Positions 17,137-24,268 of a stretch of 27,452 bases of DNA are shown one piece after another. How positions within the stretch are numbered: position 1 is the stretch's first letter; the number at the start of each line of letters is the position of its first letter. The stretch lies in contig DHKM01000036.1 in the NCBI GenBank assembly GCA_002404835.1, positions 1 to 27,452 of the forward strand, given 5' to 3'. The stretch is from Caryophanales bacterium UBA4694 (GTDB lineage Bacteria; Bacillota_I; Bacilli_A; RFN20; CAG-288). Position numbers and translations under genes: made by a program. The notes beneath the pieces are model-generated. The model ran no database searches and was not told the DNA's origin. It worked only from the letters and a program-made list of their open reading frames with translations.

Positions 17137-18807
17137 ATGGAAAACGAAAAGAAACAGAATGATGTCGTCCTTTCCGTCAATGACCTTCACATTTCGTTCA
17201 AGACGGATGATGGACTTGTCCATGCTGTCCGTGGAGTCTCCTTCGATTTGCATAAAGGCGAAACTTTATGCATCGTCGGAGAATCCGGTTCTGGTAAATC
17301 CGTAACCAGCAAAACCATCATGGGCATTCTTCCAAAGAATGCCGTCATCGAACATGGTTCTGTCATGTACGAAGGAGAAGATCTGACCAAAGTCGAAGAA
17401 AAAGAATTCCACAGAATCCGTGGACACAAGATCGGTATGATCTTCCAGGATCCTCTCTCCTCCTTGAATCCGATCATGAAAATCGGAAAGCAGATCACGG
17501 AAGCTATGCTGATCAATTCCGATAAGGAAAAACTCAAATATGATGCCTTGATTTCCAAGGAGGAAGCGGATTATCGCAACCTCATGGTTACAAGAAACAA
17601 CAACATCCAGAGAGCTAAATCCAAAGTCGATAATTCCGATGCTGCCTATGATGCTCAGATCCATAGCTTGGAGATGAAGGTCCAGGAAGCAAAGGATGCT
17701 AAGGATTTGGCTGTCAAACCGACAGAAGAAGATATCCGAAAATTTGATGAAGAACTGAAGAAGGCAAAGCAGAATCTTAAGGAAAACAAACCGAAGATTC
17801 TTGTCGAAAAGAAGAAAAAGCATGCCGAGCTTATGAACGAATTCCGTGAAATCGTTCGTAAAGAAAAAGCGGAATATGCAAGCAAGGCTCCAGCTTTGAA
17901 GAAAGCTTTGGATGAGAGAAAAGCCAAAGCCAAAGAAGAAATCAACAAGTGGAAAGCCGAATTGACTGCTGCCCACAAGGAAAAAATTGCCGCAATCCAG
18001 AAGAAGATTGCCGAAATGAATTCTTCTTCTCTTTCCGAAGAAGACAAGAAGAAAAAGTTGGATGAACTGAATATTGAACTTGAAAAGGAGAACAAAGCCT
18101 TCAAGTCCAATTTCAAGCTTTCCAAGCAGGAAGCCAAGGAACGTGCCCTGGAAGTCATGAGGGAAGTCGGTATTCCTCAGCCTGAAGAAAGATTCAAACA
18201 GTATCCGTTTGAGTTCTCCGGCGGTATGAGACAGCGTATTGTCATTGCTATTGCTTTGACTGCCAATCCAGAAGTGCTTATCTGCGACGAACCGACCACT
18301 GCTCTTGACGTTACGATACAGGCTCAGATTCTTGAACTGATCAACAAACTCAAGAGAGAGAGAAATATGTCCATCATCTTCATCACTCATGACTTGGGTG
18401 TTGTCGCCAACATGGCAGACAGAGTTGCCGTCATGTATGCAGGAAGAATCGTGGAAGTCGGTACTGTCAACGAAATCTTCTATGATCCGAAACATCCGTA
18501 TACTTGGGCACTTCTGTCTTCTATTCCGGATCTTGATTCCCATGAAGACCTCGAAGCCATTCCTGGAACGCCGCCATATCTTCTTAATCCTCCCAAAGGC
18601 GATGCCTTTGCTGCAAGAAACAAGTATGCTCTTGCTATTGATTTCAAGAGTCAGCCTCCGTTCTTCAAGGTGAGCGAAACTCATTATGCGGCGACATGGC
18701 TTCTGGATAAGAGAGCTCCGAAAGTCGAAAAGCCTAGAATCGTCACTCAGCGTATCAAGGCTTCACTGAAAAAGGCAGGTATTGAAAATGTCGATGACAT
18801 CAAATAA
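17137..18807 (+). CDS. oppD: Oligopeptide ABC transporter ATPase OppD with coiled-coil insertion
   Basis: One of two ATPases that power the Opp importer. All nucleotide-binding motifs are present: Walker A GESGSGKS (48-55), Q-loop Q104 (FQDP), signature FSGGMRQR (S361), Walker B D384 with catalytic E385 (ICDEP), and H-loop H418 (THD). The C-terminus has the oligopeptide-family HPYTWALLSSIP segment. At 556 residues it is about 200 longer than typical OppD (330-360): residues about 128-327, between Q-loop and signature, form a Lys/Glu/Ala-rich helical stretch likely to be an antiparallel coiled coil. The C-terminal region has no obvious cluster of cysteines for the Fe-S site of some OppD proteins. 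AAAGGA (17120-17125) precedes the ATG by 11 bases; the gene starts two bases after oppC and overlaps oppF. Confidence 0.95.
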   Translation: MENEKKQNDVVLSVNDLHISFKTDDGLVHAVRGVSFDLHKGETLCIVGESGSGKSVTSKTIMGILPKNAVIEHGSVMYEGEDLTKVEEKEFHRIRGHKIGMIFQDPLSSLNPIMKIGKQITEAMLINSDKEKLKYDALISKEEADYRNLMVTRNNNIQRAKSKVDNSDAAYDAQIHSLEMKVQEAKDAKDLAVKPTEEDIRKFDEELKKAKQNLKENKPKILVEKKKKHAELMNEFREIVRKEKAEYASKAPALKKALDERKAKAKEEINKWKAELTAAHKEKIAAIQKKIAEMNSSSLSEEDKKKKLDELNIELEKENKAFKSNFKLSKQEAKERALEVMREVGIPQPEERFKQYPFEFSGGMRQRIVIAIALTANPEVLICDEPTTALDVTIQAQILELINKLKRERNMSIIFITHDLGVVANMADRVAVMYAGRIVEVGTVNEIFYDPKHPYTWALLSSIPDLDSHEDLEAIPGTPPYLLNPPKGDAFAARNKYALAIDFKSQPPFFKVSETHYAATWLLDKRAPKVEKPRIVTQRIKASLKKAGIENVDDIK

Positions 18808-20284
18808 CGAAACATTAACAAACGAAAATACCCAGGAAGAAGAAATCCGCGAAGCTAAGGTTTCCGAAGGAACTTCCTCTACGCCTTCTATTGACGCTTT
18901 GAAGAGTATGAACAAGACAGCTGATCAGGCAAAAGAGGATGCCATGGTAAGTACAAACCAGTCCAATCCTTCATTCTTCACCAAAGCTCTCTACAAATTG
19001 CATCTTGCCAAAGATCCTAATGCCAAAGAGTACGAAAGAAATCCTAATGTCAAATACAAGCAGGAACTTGTCGATAATGATGTTCTTGTTTCTGTAAGAC
19101 ATCTTAAGATGTTTTTCCCGATGTCTGGCGGAAGAAAGCTGAAAGCCGTTCATGATGTCTCATTTGATATCAAGAAAGGCGAATGCTTCGGCGTTGTCGG
19201 CGAATCGGGATGTGGAAAAACCACGACAGGTCGTTCGATCATCCGACTCTATGACATCACTTCCGGTTCCATCTATTTCAAAGGCCAGCGTATCAGCGCT
19301 GGAAGCCGCTGGAACGAGAAGGAAATCAAATGGTCCAAAATCAAAGGCGAAAACAAGATCAAGGAACTCAGACATGAAGAGGCAAGCGCTCTTTCCGAGT
19401 TGAACGAGGATGATCCTCAGATTCCCAACATCAAGAAACATTACGAGACCGAAATTACCAAGATTCAGGAAAACATCAAGAAAATCCATGCGGAACAGAA
19501 AGCCAAGATCAAACAAATCCGCTATGACAATTCCCATGTCGATCGTCAGCTGATGTCCAAGATGCAGATGATTTTCCAGGATCCTATCGACTCTTTGGAC
19601 CCGAGAATGACTGTCGAAGACATCATTCAGGAAGGTCTTAAGATCCAAGGCTATCGCAACTTTGCCGAAAATCACGAAAAGGCCTGCAAGGTTCTTGAAG
19701 AAGTCGGTCTGATTGCCGATTACTGTTCTCGTTATCCGAATGAATTCTCCGGAGGACAAAGGCAGCGTATCGGTATTGCAAGAGCTGTTGTCATGAATCC
19801 GGAATTCATGATCTGCGACGAACCGATTTCCGCACTTGATGTTTCAATCCGTGCCCAGATCATCAATCTTCTCAATAACCTCAAGGAGCAGCATGGTCTT
19901 ACACTGATGTTCATTGCGCATGATTTGTCCGTTGTCAAATACTTCTGCGACAGAATCGCTGTTATGTATTTCGGCGAGATGGTCGAACTTGCGACATCCG
20001 ATGAACTCTTTGCTCACCCGCTTCATCCGTATACGAGAGCTCTTCTTTCTGCTATTCCTAAACCGGATCCGCTTAGTGAAAAGAAACGTAAGAGAATCAT
20101 CTACAATCCTGCAAAGGAACATGATTACTCTGTTGAAAAGCCGTCTCTTCACGAAATCCTTCCGGGTCACTTCATCCTTGCCTCAGAATCCGAAATGATC
20201 AAATACAAGAAATTGATCGAAGAAGATGACCGAATCAACAAGGAAAAAGAAGAAGAAGCAAGAAAAGCCGGAATCCAGTACTGA
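18788..20284 (+). CDS. oppF: Oligopeptide ABC transporter ATPase OppF with helical insertion
   Basis: Partner ATPase to OppD. From the ATG at 18788 (AGG at 18777-18779 upstream) it has 498 residues; a TTG at 18782 and an ATG at 18794 are alternatives. Motifs: Walker A GESGCGKT (138-145), Q-loop Q264 (FQDP), signature FSGGQRQR (S321), Walker B D344/E345 (ICDEP), H-loop H378 (AHD), and the C-terminal HPYTRALLSAIP. Walker A to Q-loop spans 120 residues against 50 in the OppD next door, so about 70 residues of charged helix (about 175-250) are inserted there. There is also a roughly 100-residue polar N-terminal extension, with Ser/Thr- and Glu-rich sequence, before the ATPase fold. It overlaps the oppD end by 20 bases and ends the operon at a strong terminator. 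Confidence 0.95.
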   Translation: MSMTSNNETLTNENTQEEEIREAKVSEGTSSTPSIDALKSMNKTADQAKEDAMVSTNQSNPSFFTKALYKLHLAKDPNAKEYERNPNVKYKQELVDNDVLVSVRHLKMFFPMSGGRKLKAVHDVSFDIKKGECFGVVGESGCGKTTTGRSIIRLYDITSGSIYFKGQRISAGSRWNEKEIKWSKIKGENKIKELRHEEASALSELNEDDPQIPNIKKHYETEITKIQENIKKIHAEQKAKIKQIRYDNSHVDRQLMSKMQMIFQDPIDSLDPRMTVEDIIQEGLKIQGYRNFAENHEKACKVLEEVGLIADYCSRYPNEFSGGQRQRIGIARAVVMNPEFMICDEPISALDVSIRAQIINLLNNLKEQHGLTLMFIAHDLSVVKYFCDRIAVMYFGEMVELATSDELFAHPLHPYTRALLSAIPKPDPLSEKKRKRIIYNPAKEHDYSVEKPSLHEILPGHFILASESEMIKYKKLIEEDDRINKEKEEEARKAGIQY

Positions 20285-20290
20285 ATAAGG

Positions 20291-20325
20291 CCGCAGGGAG
20301 TCTTCCCTGCGGTTTATTTTTTTTT
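20291..20325 (+). terminator. Strong Rho-independent terminator of the opp operon
   Basis: CCGCAGGGA at 20291-20299 pairs perfectly with TCCCTGCGG at 20304-20312 around the loop GTCT. It is followed by TTTATTTTTTTTT. It lies six bases after the oppF stop. Confidence 0.95.
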
Positions 20326-20366
20326 GCAAAAAAGCGGAAGGAAAAGGACAAAAAAGCAGTAAAAAC

Positions 20367-20380
20367 TGTAAGCACTTACA
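20367..20380. promoter_or_regulatory. cre-like operator upstream of the lipoprotein gene
   Basis: TGTAAGCACTTACA is a symmetric dyad (TGTAAG and CTTACA arms) matching 13 of 14 positions of the CcpA consensus TGWAARCGYTWNCA; the central G is A. It lies after the opp terminator and 171 bases before the lipoprotein start. It differs from the site at 5751-5764 at only two bases, so one LacI-family regulator may bind both. The remaining 171 bases hold no promoter I can call with confidence. Confidence 0.55.
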
Positions 20381-20551
20381 TATTTTCATAAATTCAAAAT
20401 TTTCCGATGACTATCGAAATATTTTAAAACTTCGATTGTCTTTTCCTTTTCTTTGCGACTTGTTTCGTTTATGATTGTATTACCCATATTTCGGGACCAT
20501 TTTTTTCTGTTGATAAAAATGTAAAAGATTATCGTTGAAGGAGTTATTTTT

Positions 20552-22831
20552 ATGAAAAAATCACGAACATTGTCATTATTATTGCTTCCGCTTCTTGTCC
20601 TGACTGGATGCGACCAGAATTCTGCGTCTTCACGTCCGTCTGGAAACAGCAATACTACAATCAGCACAACCGGAAGTGCTTCTAGCAACACCGGTAGCAG
20701 CAATAAGCCAAGCACTGATCCGGAGCCTGCCAAGGATGCCATCGAACTTGTCTCCAATACAACGGATGTCGAAAGAGATGGTACCATCACTCTTCGTGTC
20801 CGCGTGAACAAGAACATTGCCGACCGTACGGTCAATTTCAAGTTGAAGACTCCGAAAGACGATGGTAGGATTATCACTTTCGTGAATGCAAAGAACAACG
20901 TTCTTGAAGGTACTGTTTCCTGTGTCATCAAAGGACTTCGTACCGGTCAGGCAACTGTCGTCATCACCATGCATGACAAGACCCAAAGCGATACTCTCGA
21001 GGTCCCTGTCACTGTCACGACTAAGCTCAATACTCCGGATAGAGTCTGGAATACGATTGCAAACAAGCAGTCCTATACTTTTACGGCAAAGCCGGTCGAC
21101 GAAGCCTCAGTCACAGCTGCCAATACGACTGTGACCAGAGTCACCTCCAAATCAGTCGTTGTCACGGATGGAAGCGGCAATCCGATCAAAGTCAATGCCA
21201 GCGACATCAGTTCCAGCAATTTGATCAATGGTGGACTCTCCTATAGCAGAAAACTCAATCTTGGCGGTTTCCCGATGGACAAGGACGGCAATGCCGTTTT
21301 GGAAGGAACAACGGATGAAGATCATGGTTTCTCCAACAAGTCCGTTCTTACCAATTACTTTAACGGCGATCTTGCCGATATCTATGGCATTACTCTTGAT
21401 AAGAACGGAAGAGCGATGTATATCGCAAAGAACGCCAAGACCGGAGAATTCTATAACCATCTTCAGGCCTTCACCAATGATGAAGGATATGTGAATTCAT
21501 CTACGCTTTCTGGTCTCGGAACAAATTCCTATACTCCGTTCAATTATCTTTCCTATTACGGAAACAATTCCGTCAGACTTTCTGCAGATATCCATTCCGT
21601 TAGCGGATTCTATGGATTCAAGGCCGTCAACAAAGATTGGCTCAAGTTCGATAAGAATTTCAACAATGTCTACGAGCTCAATTCCTATGCTCCGGTTCCG
21701 GATGATACTTCTACAACCGAAGAAAATGAAGCGGATATGCAGGGCATGAAGTTTGCCTATGCCAAGATGCTGATCTGGAATATGATGTCTCCGACGACCT
21801 TCGTTCCTGCTCTTCTGAACTATATCGGAGACGCTGGCGAAGCCAACTTCAAATGGTCGGAATTCGCTTCCTTGGTCGATGTGAAGATCAATATCCTTTC
21901 CAACGATAACCTTTCTTTGAGCTTGTCTGGAACCAGCGAACTCTCCAACTATTATTCCCAGGATTTCCCGGAACTCATCGGAACTCTTTCCAACGTCAGC
22001 AATACCAATCTTACCGATCTTGCGGATGTGAATACTTTCGTAAACCGTACGGATCTTGAAGCTACGGATATTACCTTCAGCGATGATTTCACCAAGATCG
22101 TGAATTACATCAGCAACGCTCAGGAATACAAGGAAACCATGTATGATGGTTCTTCCTTCCCAATTGATCTTTACCAGAAGGACGGCGAATTCTTCTTCAT
22201 CGATTATTCCAAGGCTTATCTTGATTTGGTCAACGAAGAAGCTCAGCAAGAATCCGATAAAGCAAAGAAAGTCGGTTACTTCGCTGATGCCGACAAGAAA
22301 GCCTGGGAAGTCATCTTCAACGATGATTACACCATCGAATCTCTCGGACCGGTCGAACTTACTTCCGGCGGACAGGCTGATTATTCTCTGTTTGAAAGCC
22401 AGATTTCAGCCAGTAACTTCTATACCACAAGACAGACGACCTGGAATATGAAGAACAGTCTTCTTGCCACTTTCTCCCAGACTATGTTTGCTCCGTTCAG
22501 TGGATATGACAAGGGCTTTGTCTCCTATTCTCCGCTGACCTGGGTTTCTGTCTTCAGCGATTACTGGACCGGAGTCAAGGCCGAAGAAGATACCTATGGA
22601 AACTGGATGACCATCGTCTCTCCGACTCTGAATGACGAAGGCAATGTCACCAAGGTTTCCATGACAAGAGCTATGTCTCAAGGCGATTCTTCCTCCTATT
22701 CTGTCTTCTACCCGAATTCCATTTCCGCATGTGGAGAAGGAGAAGCTGTTGAATCCATGACGGATTCCCTTAAGACCTGGTATAAATCCGTTCAGGGTAA
22801 ACATACAACCGAAATCGAAACGATTGAATAA
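20552..22831 (+). CDS. Large surface lipoprotein with N-terminal Ig-like domain, function unknown
   Basis: A 759-residue exported lipoprotein. The lipobox VLTGC gives the lipid-modified Cys at residue 20, followed by a Ser/Asn/Thr-rich linker (about 21-58) that would hold the protein away from the membrane. Residues about 62-150 look like a bacterial Ig-like domain, by alternating short strands ending in a GQATVVITM-like motif. The rest (about 155-759) is Asn/Ser/Asp/aromatic-rich with no transmembrane helix and no family I recognise. It resembles large Bacilli surface lipoproteins with binding or substrate-capture roles, but no ligand can be inferred. AAGGAG at 20538-20543 sets the start. 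The gene stands alone between the opp terminator and its own terminator. The upstream cre-like site suggests carbon-source control, and co-location with opp hints at nutrient capture. Confidence 0.88.
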   Translation: MKKSRTLSLLLLPLLVLTGCDQNSASSRPSGNSNTTISTTGSASSNTGSSNKPSTDPEPAKDAIELVSNTTDVERDGTITLRVRVNKNIADRTVNFKLKTPKDDGRIITFVNAKNNVLEGTVSCVIKGLRTGQATVVITMHDKTQSDTLEVPVTVTTKLNTPDRVWNTIANKQSYTFTAKPVDEASVTAANTTVTRVTSKSVVVTDGSGNPIKVNASDISSSNLINGGLSYSRKLNLGGFPMDKDGNAVLEGTTDEDHGFSNKSVLTNYFNGDLADIYGITLDKNGRAMYIAKNAKTGEFYNHLQAFTNDEGYVNSSTLSGLGTNSYTPFNYLSYYGNNSVRLSADIHSVSGFYGFKAVNKDWLKFDKNFNNVYELNSYAPVPDDTSTTEENEADMQGMKFAYAKMLIWNMMSPTTFVPALLNYIGDAGEANFKWSEFASLVDVKINILSNDNLSLSLSGTSELSNYYSQDFPELIGTLSNVSNTNLTDLADVNTFVNRTDLEATDITFSDDFTKIVNYISNAQEYKETMYDGSSFPIDLYQKDGEFFFIDYSKAYLDLVNEEAQQESDKAKKVGYFADADKKAWEVIFNDDYTIESLGPVELTSGGQADYSLFESQISASNFYTTRQTTWNMKNSLLATFSQTMFAPFSGYDKGFVSYSPLTWVSVFSDYWTGVKAEEDTYGNWMTIVSPTLNDEGNVTKVSMTRAMSQGDSSSYSVFYPNSISACGEGEAVESMTDSLKTWYKSVQGKHTTEIETIE

Positions 22832-22838
22832 TGATATG

Positions 22839-22866
22839 GACCGTAGGTGTAACCTGCGGTCTTTTC
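22839..22866 (+). terminator. Terminator after the lipoprotein gene
   Basis: GACCGTAGGT (22839-22848) pairs with ACCTGCGGTC (22852-22861) with one T-G wobble around the loop GTA, followed by TTTT. It begins seven bases after the stop codon. Confidence 0.88.
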
Positions 22867-22875
22867 ATAATTTCG

Positions 22876-22904
22876 TTGCGTGAAAAGTCAAAGTGAAATA
22901 CAAT
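22876..22904 (+). promoter_or_regulatory. Promoter of the acidic protein / zinc-ribbon protein pair
   Basis: A -35 TTGCGT (22876-22881) and a -10 TACAAT (22899-22904) are separated by 17 bases. Transcription would start near 22911, just before the AGGAG at 22921-22925. Confidence 0.7.
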
Positions 22905-22931
22905 GATAGAAGAAACGAAAAGGAGCCTGTC

Positions 22932-23522
22932 ATGGACCAGTTCAAATGGATGTTCGATGAGGACAAAGATGAATTGCCTTCTTTCTATATGTTGGATAGC
23001 AAAGATGGTAAGATGGAGTTTGATACAGACAAGGATACTTATTATTATCAAGGAAAAATCAATTCCGGCATACTGAGAATCTTTGTCGAGGGACTTCCGG
23101 AAGACAAAGAGTGTTTTTATCTTCTTAAAGGCAAAGAGACCAATGCGACCTTCAGAATCATCCATCCCTATGAAGCAAAACTGGATGACGACGGAATTCT
23201 TTACCGCATCGATGATGAAACCGAACTCGTGTATACTAAGGACGATGATTCGGAAAAAATCCTGATGGTCAGAATTACGGAAAAAAACGATGGTATCGTC
23301 CTCAGACTCGAAATCGTGAATTATACTGAAAACTATTTTGCAAATAAGAGAGGCTTCCTTTCCTCTATTTCTCCGGATCAGTTCCGTAACAAAGAAAATA
23401 AAAAGACGAAGGCGGAAAACGGATTTTTCAATCTCCCGTCTGAAAAGCAGGAAAACGATGGAGAAGTATCTGCACTTCAGAGAAGCTATCTGGATTCCAT
23501 GATACGTGAAAACAGAAAATGA
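22932..23522 (+). CDS. Acidic soluble protein, function unknown
   Basis: I do not recognise this 196-residue protein. It has no signal peptide or membrane segment. It is rich in Asp and Glu, and residues about 35-145 alternate short strands with acidic turns, suggesting a single small beta-rich domain. The tail (about 150-196) is polar, Lys/Glu/Asn-rich and probably flexible. The start is the ATG at 22932, six bases after AGGAG; an upstream in-frame ATG at 22893 lies within the promoter -10 region and is not used. The stop overlaps the next gene by four bases (ATGA), so the two are translationally coupled and may act together at the membrane. Confidence 0.85.
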   Translation: MDQFKWMFDEDKDELPSFYMLDSKDGKMEFDTDKDTYYYQGKINSGILRIFVEGLPEDKECFYLLKGKETNATFRIIHPYEAKLDDDGILYRIDDETELVYTKDDDSEKILMVRITEKNDGIVLRLEIVNYTENYFANKRGFLSSISPDQFRNKENKKTKAENGFFNLPSEKQENDGEVSALQRSYLDSMIRENRK

Positions 23523-23818
23523 AAAAGAAAATCAATCTTGTCAGTACTATCTTTTCTTTGCTGCTCTTTGTGCTTGGCATCGTTCTTCTGGTTCTTGGGT
23601 TTGCTGTCGAAAAAGGATATAAGAATCTGGCCATTACCGGTACGGTCCTTATGGTTCTCTCTCTTGTTCTTTCTGCATTGATCTATTTCGTTCAGAAAGA
23701 GACTATAGGAAGCGAAGCAAAGATGAACGAAGATGCGACGGCCATCTGTCCCCATTGTGGAAAGAAGAATCCAGGAAATATCCCATACTGCATACACTGT
23801 GGCTGCAGGCTGAAATGA
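23519..23818 (+). CDS. Membrane protein with C-terminal zinc ribbon
   Basis: A 99-residue protein. Two transmembrane helices (about 5-28 and 37-60) are followed by a cytoplasmic tail ending in a zinc ribbon of two CxxC knuckles: CPHC, about 11 residues, CIHC, then GCRLK. Such zinc-ribbon plus membrane-helix proteins are common in Firmicutes, usually with unknown role, and the ribbon may mediate protein contacts. The ATG overlaps the previous stop (ATGA). No separate Shine-Dalgarno is seen, in line with coupled translation. No terminator is evident between its stop and the rpmE promoter. Confidence 0.85.
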   Translation: MKKKINLVSTIFSLLLFVLGIVLLVLGFAVEKGYKNLAITGTVLMVLSLVLSALIYFVQKETIGSEAKMNEDATAICPHCGKKNPGNIPYCIHCGCRLK

Positions 23819-23843
23819 ATTTCTTTGTTGTACTCGATTTTTC

Positions 23844-23872
23844 TTGAAGACACAAACTATATGTACTATAAT
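23844..23872 (+). promoter_or_regulatory. rpmE promoter
   Basis: A -35 TTGAAG (23844-23849) and a perfect -10 TATAAT (23867-23872) are 17 bases apart. This is the best promoter match in the window. The start near 23879 leaves a leader of about 70 bases. Confidence 0.85.
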
Positions 23873-23882
23873 ATTTTTTGCG

Positions 23883-23904
23883 TAACATATGTTTTCATGT
23901 GTTA
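23883..23904 (+). promoter_or_regulatory. Hairpin at the 5' end of the rpmE leader
   Basis: TAACATATG (23883-23891) pairs with CATGTGTTA (23896-23904) with one G-U pair around a TTTT loop, just after the predicted transcription start. It is followed by an unpaired, purine-rich stretch and AGGAGG at 23937-23942. It may stabilise the mRNA or be part of an L31 autoregulatory leader; the sequence alone does not decide. Confidence 0.4.
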
Positions 23905-23949
23905 AGGCTAGATAAAGATAGATAGACTTATTCATGAGGAGGCAAACAA

Positions 23950-24162
23950 ATGAAAAAGGGAATCCATCCGAAATATTATCGCGCAAAGGTAACCTGCATG
24001 ACCTGCGGTGCCACTTGGACAACTGGTGCAACCGTTCCGGAAATCAAGGTTGATACTTGCTCCAACTGCCATTCTTTCTACACTGGCAAGATTTCTTTCA
24101 CTTCCGATTCTGGTAGAATCGCAAAGTTCAACAAGAAACTCGAAGCCAACAAGAACAAGTAA
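23950..24162 (+). CDS. rpmE: 50S ribosomal protein L31 (zinc-binding type)
   Basis: Large-subunit ribosomal protein bL31, 70 residues, the usual size. It starts MKKGIHPKY and carries the four-cysteine zinc site of the C+ type: C16 and C19 (VTCMTC), C37 and C40 (DTCSNC), followed by HSFYTGK, which is characteristic of L31. In other Firmicutes the zinc-containing form is used when zinc is plentiful, and a cysteine-free paralogue may exist elsewhere. AGGAGG lies seven bases before the ATG. The gene has its own promoter and terminator, so it is monocistronic. Confidence 0.98.
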   Translation: MKKGIHPKYYRAKVTCMTCGATWTTGATVPEIKVDTCSNCHSFYTGKISFTSDSGRIAKFNKKLEANKNK

Positions 24163-24186
24163 TTCCGTTTATATCGATATATTTCG

Positions 24187-24213
24187 CACTCAGGGAAACC
24201 TGGGTGTTTTTTT
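24187..24213 (+). terminator. Terminator after rpmE
   Basis: CACTCAGG (24187-24194) pairs with CCTGGGTG (24199-24206), with one wobble, around a GAAA tetraloop, followed by seven T residues. Confidence 0.93.
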
Positions 24214-24233
24214 AATCTCTTTACGATATTCTT

Positions 24234-24261
24234 TTGAATTTACGGAATGAGAAAGTAAAAT
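24234..24261 (+). promoter_or_regulatory. Promoter giving a near-leaderless transcript for the helicase-like gene
   Basis: A -35 TTGAAT (24234-24239) and a -10 TAAAAT (24256-24261) are separated by 16 bases. The start codon at 24269 is only seven bases past the -10, so the mRNA would begin at or one base before the ATG. No Shine-Dalgarno sequence is present, which fits. Confidence 0.55.
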
Positions 24262-24268
24262 AATAATC

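Noticed and set aside
17266..18684. 472-codon open frame on the minus strand within oppD
   Set aside because: Phe/Leu-rich shadow of the Lys/Glu-rich OppD insertion; the + strand frame has all ABC ATPase motifs.
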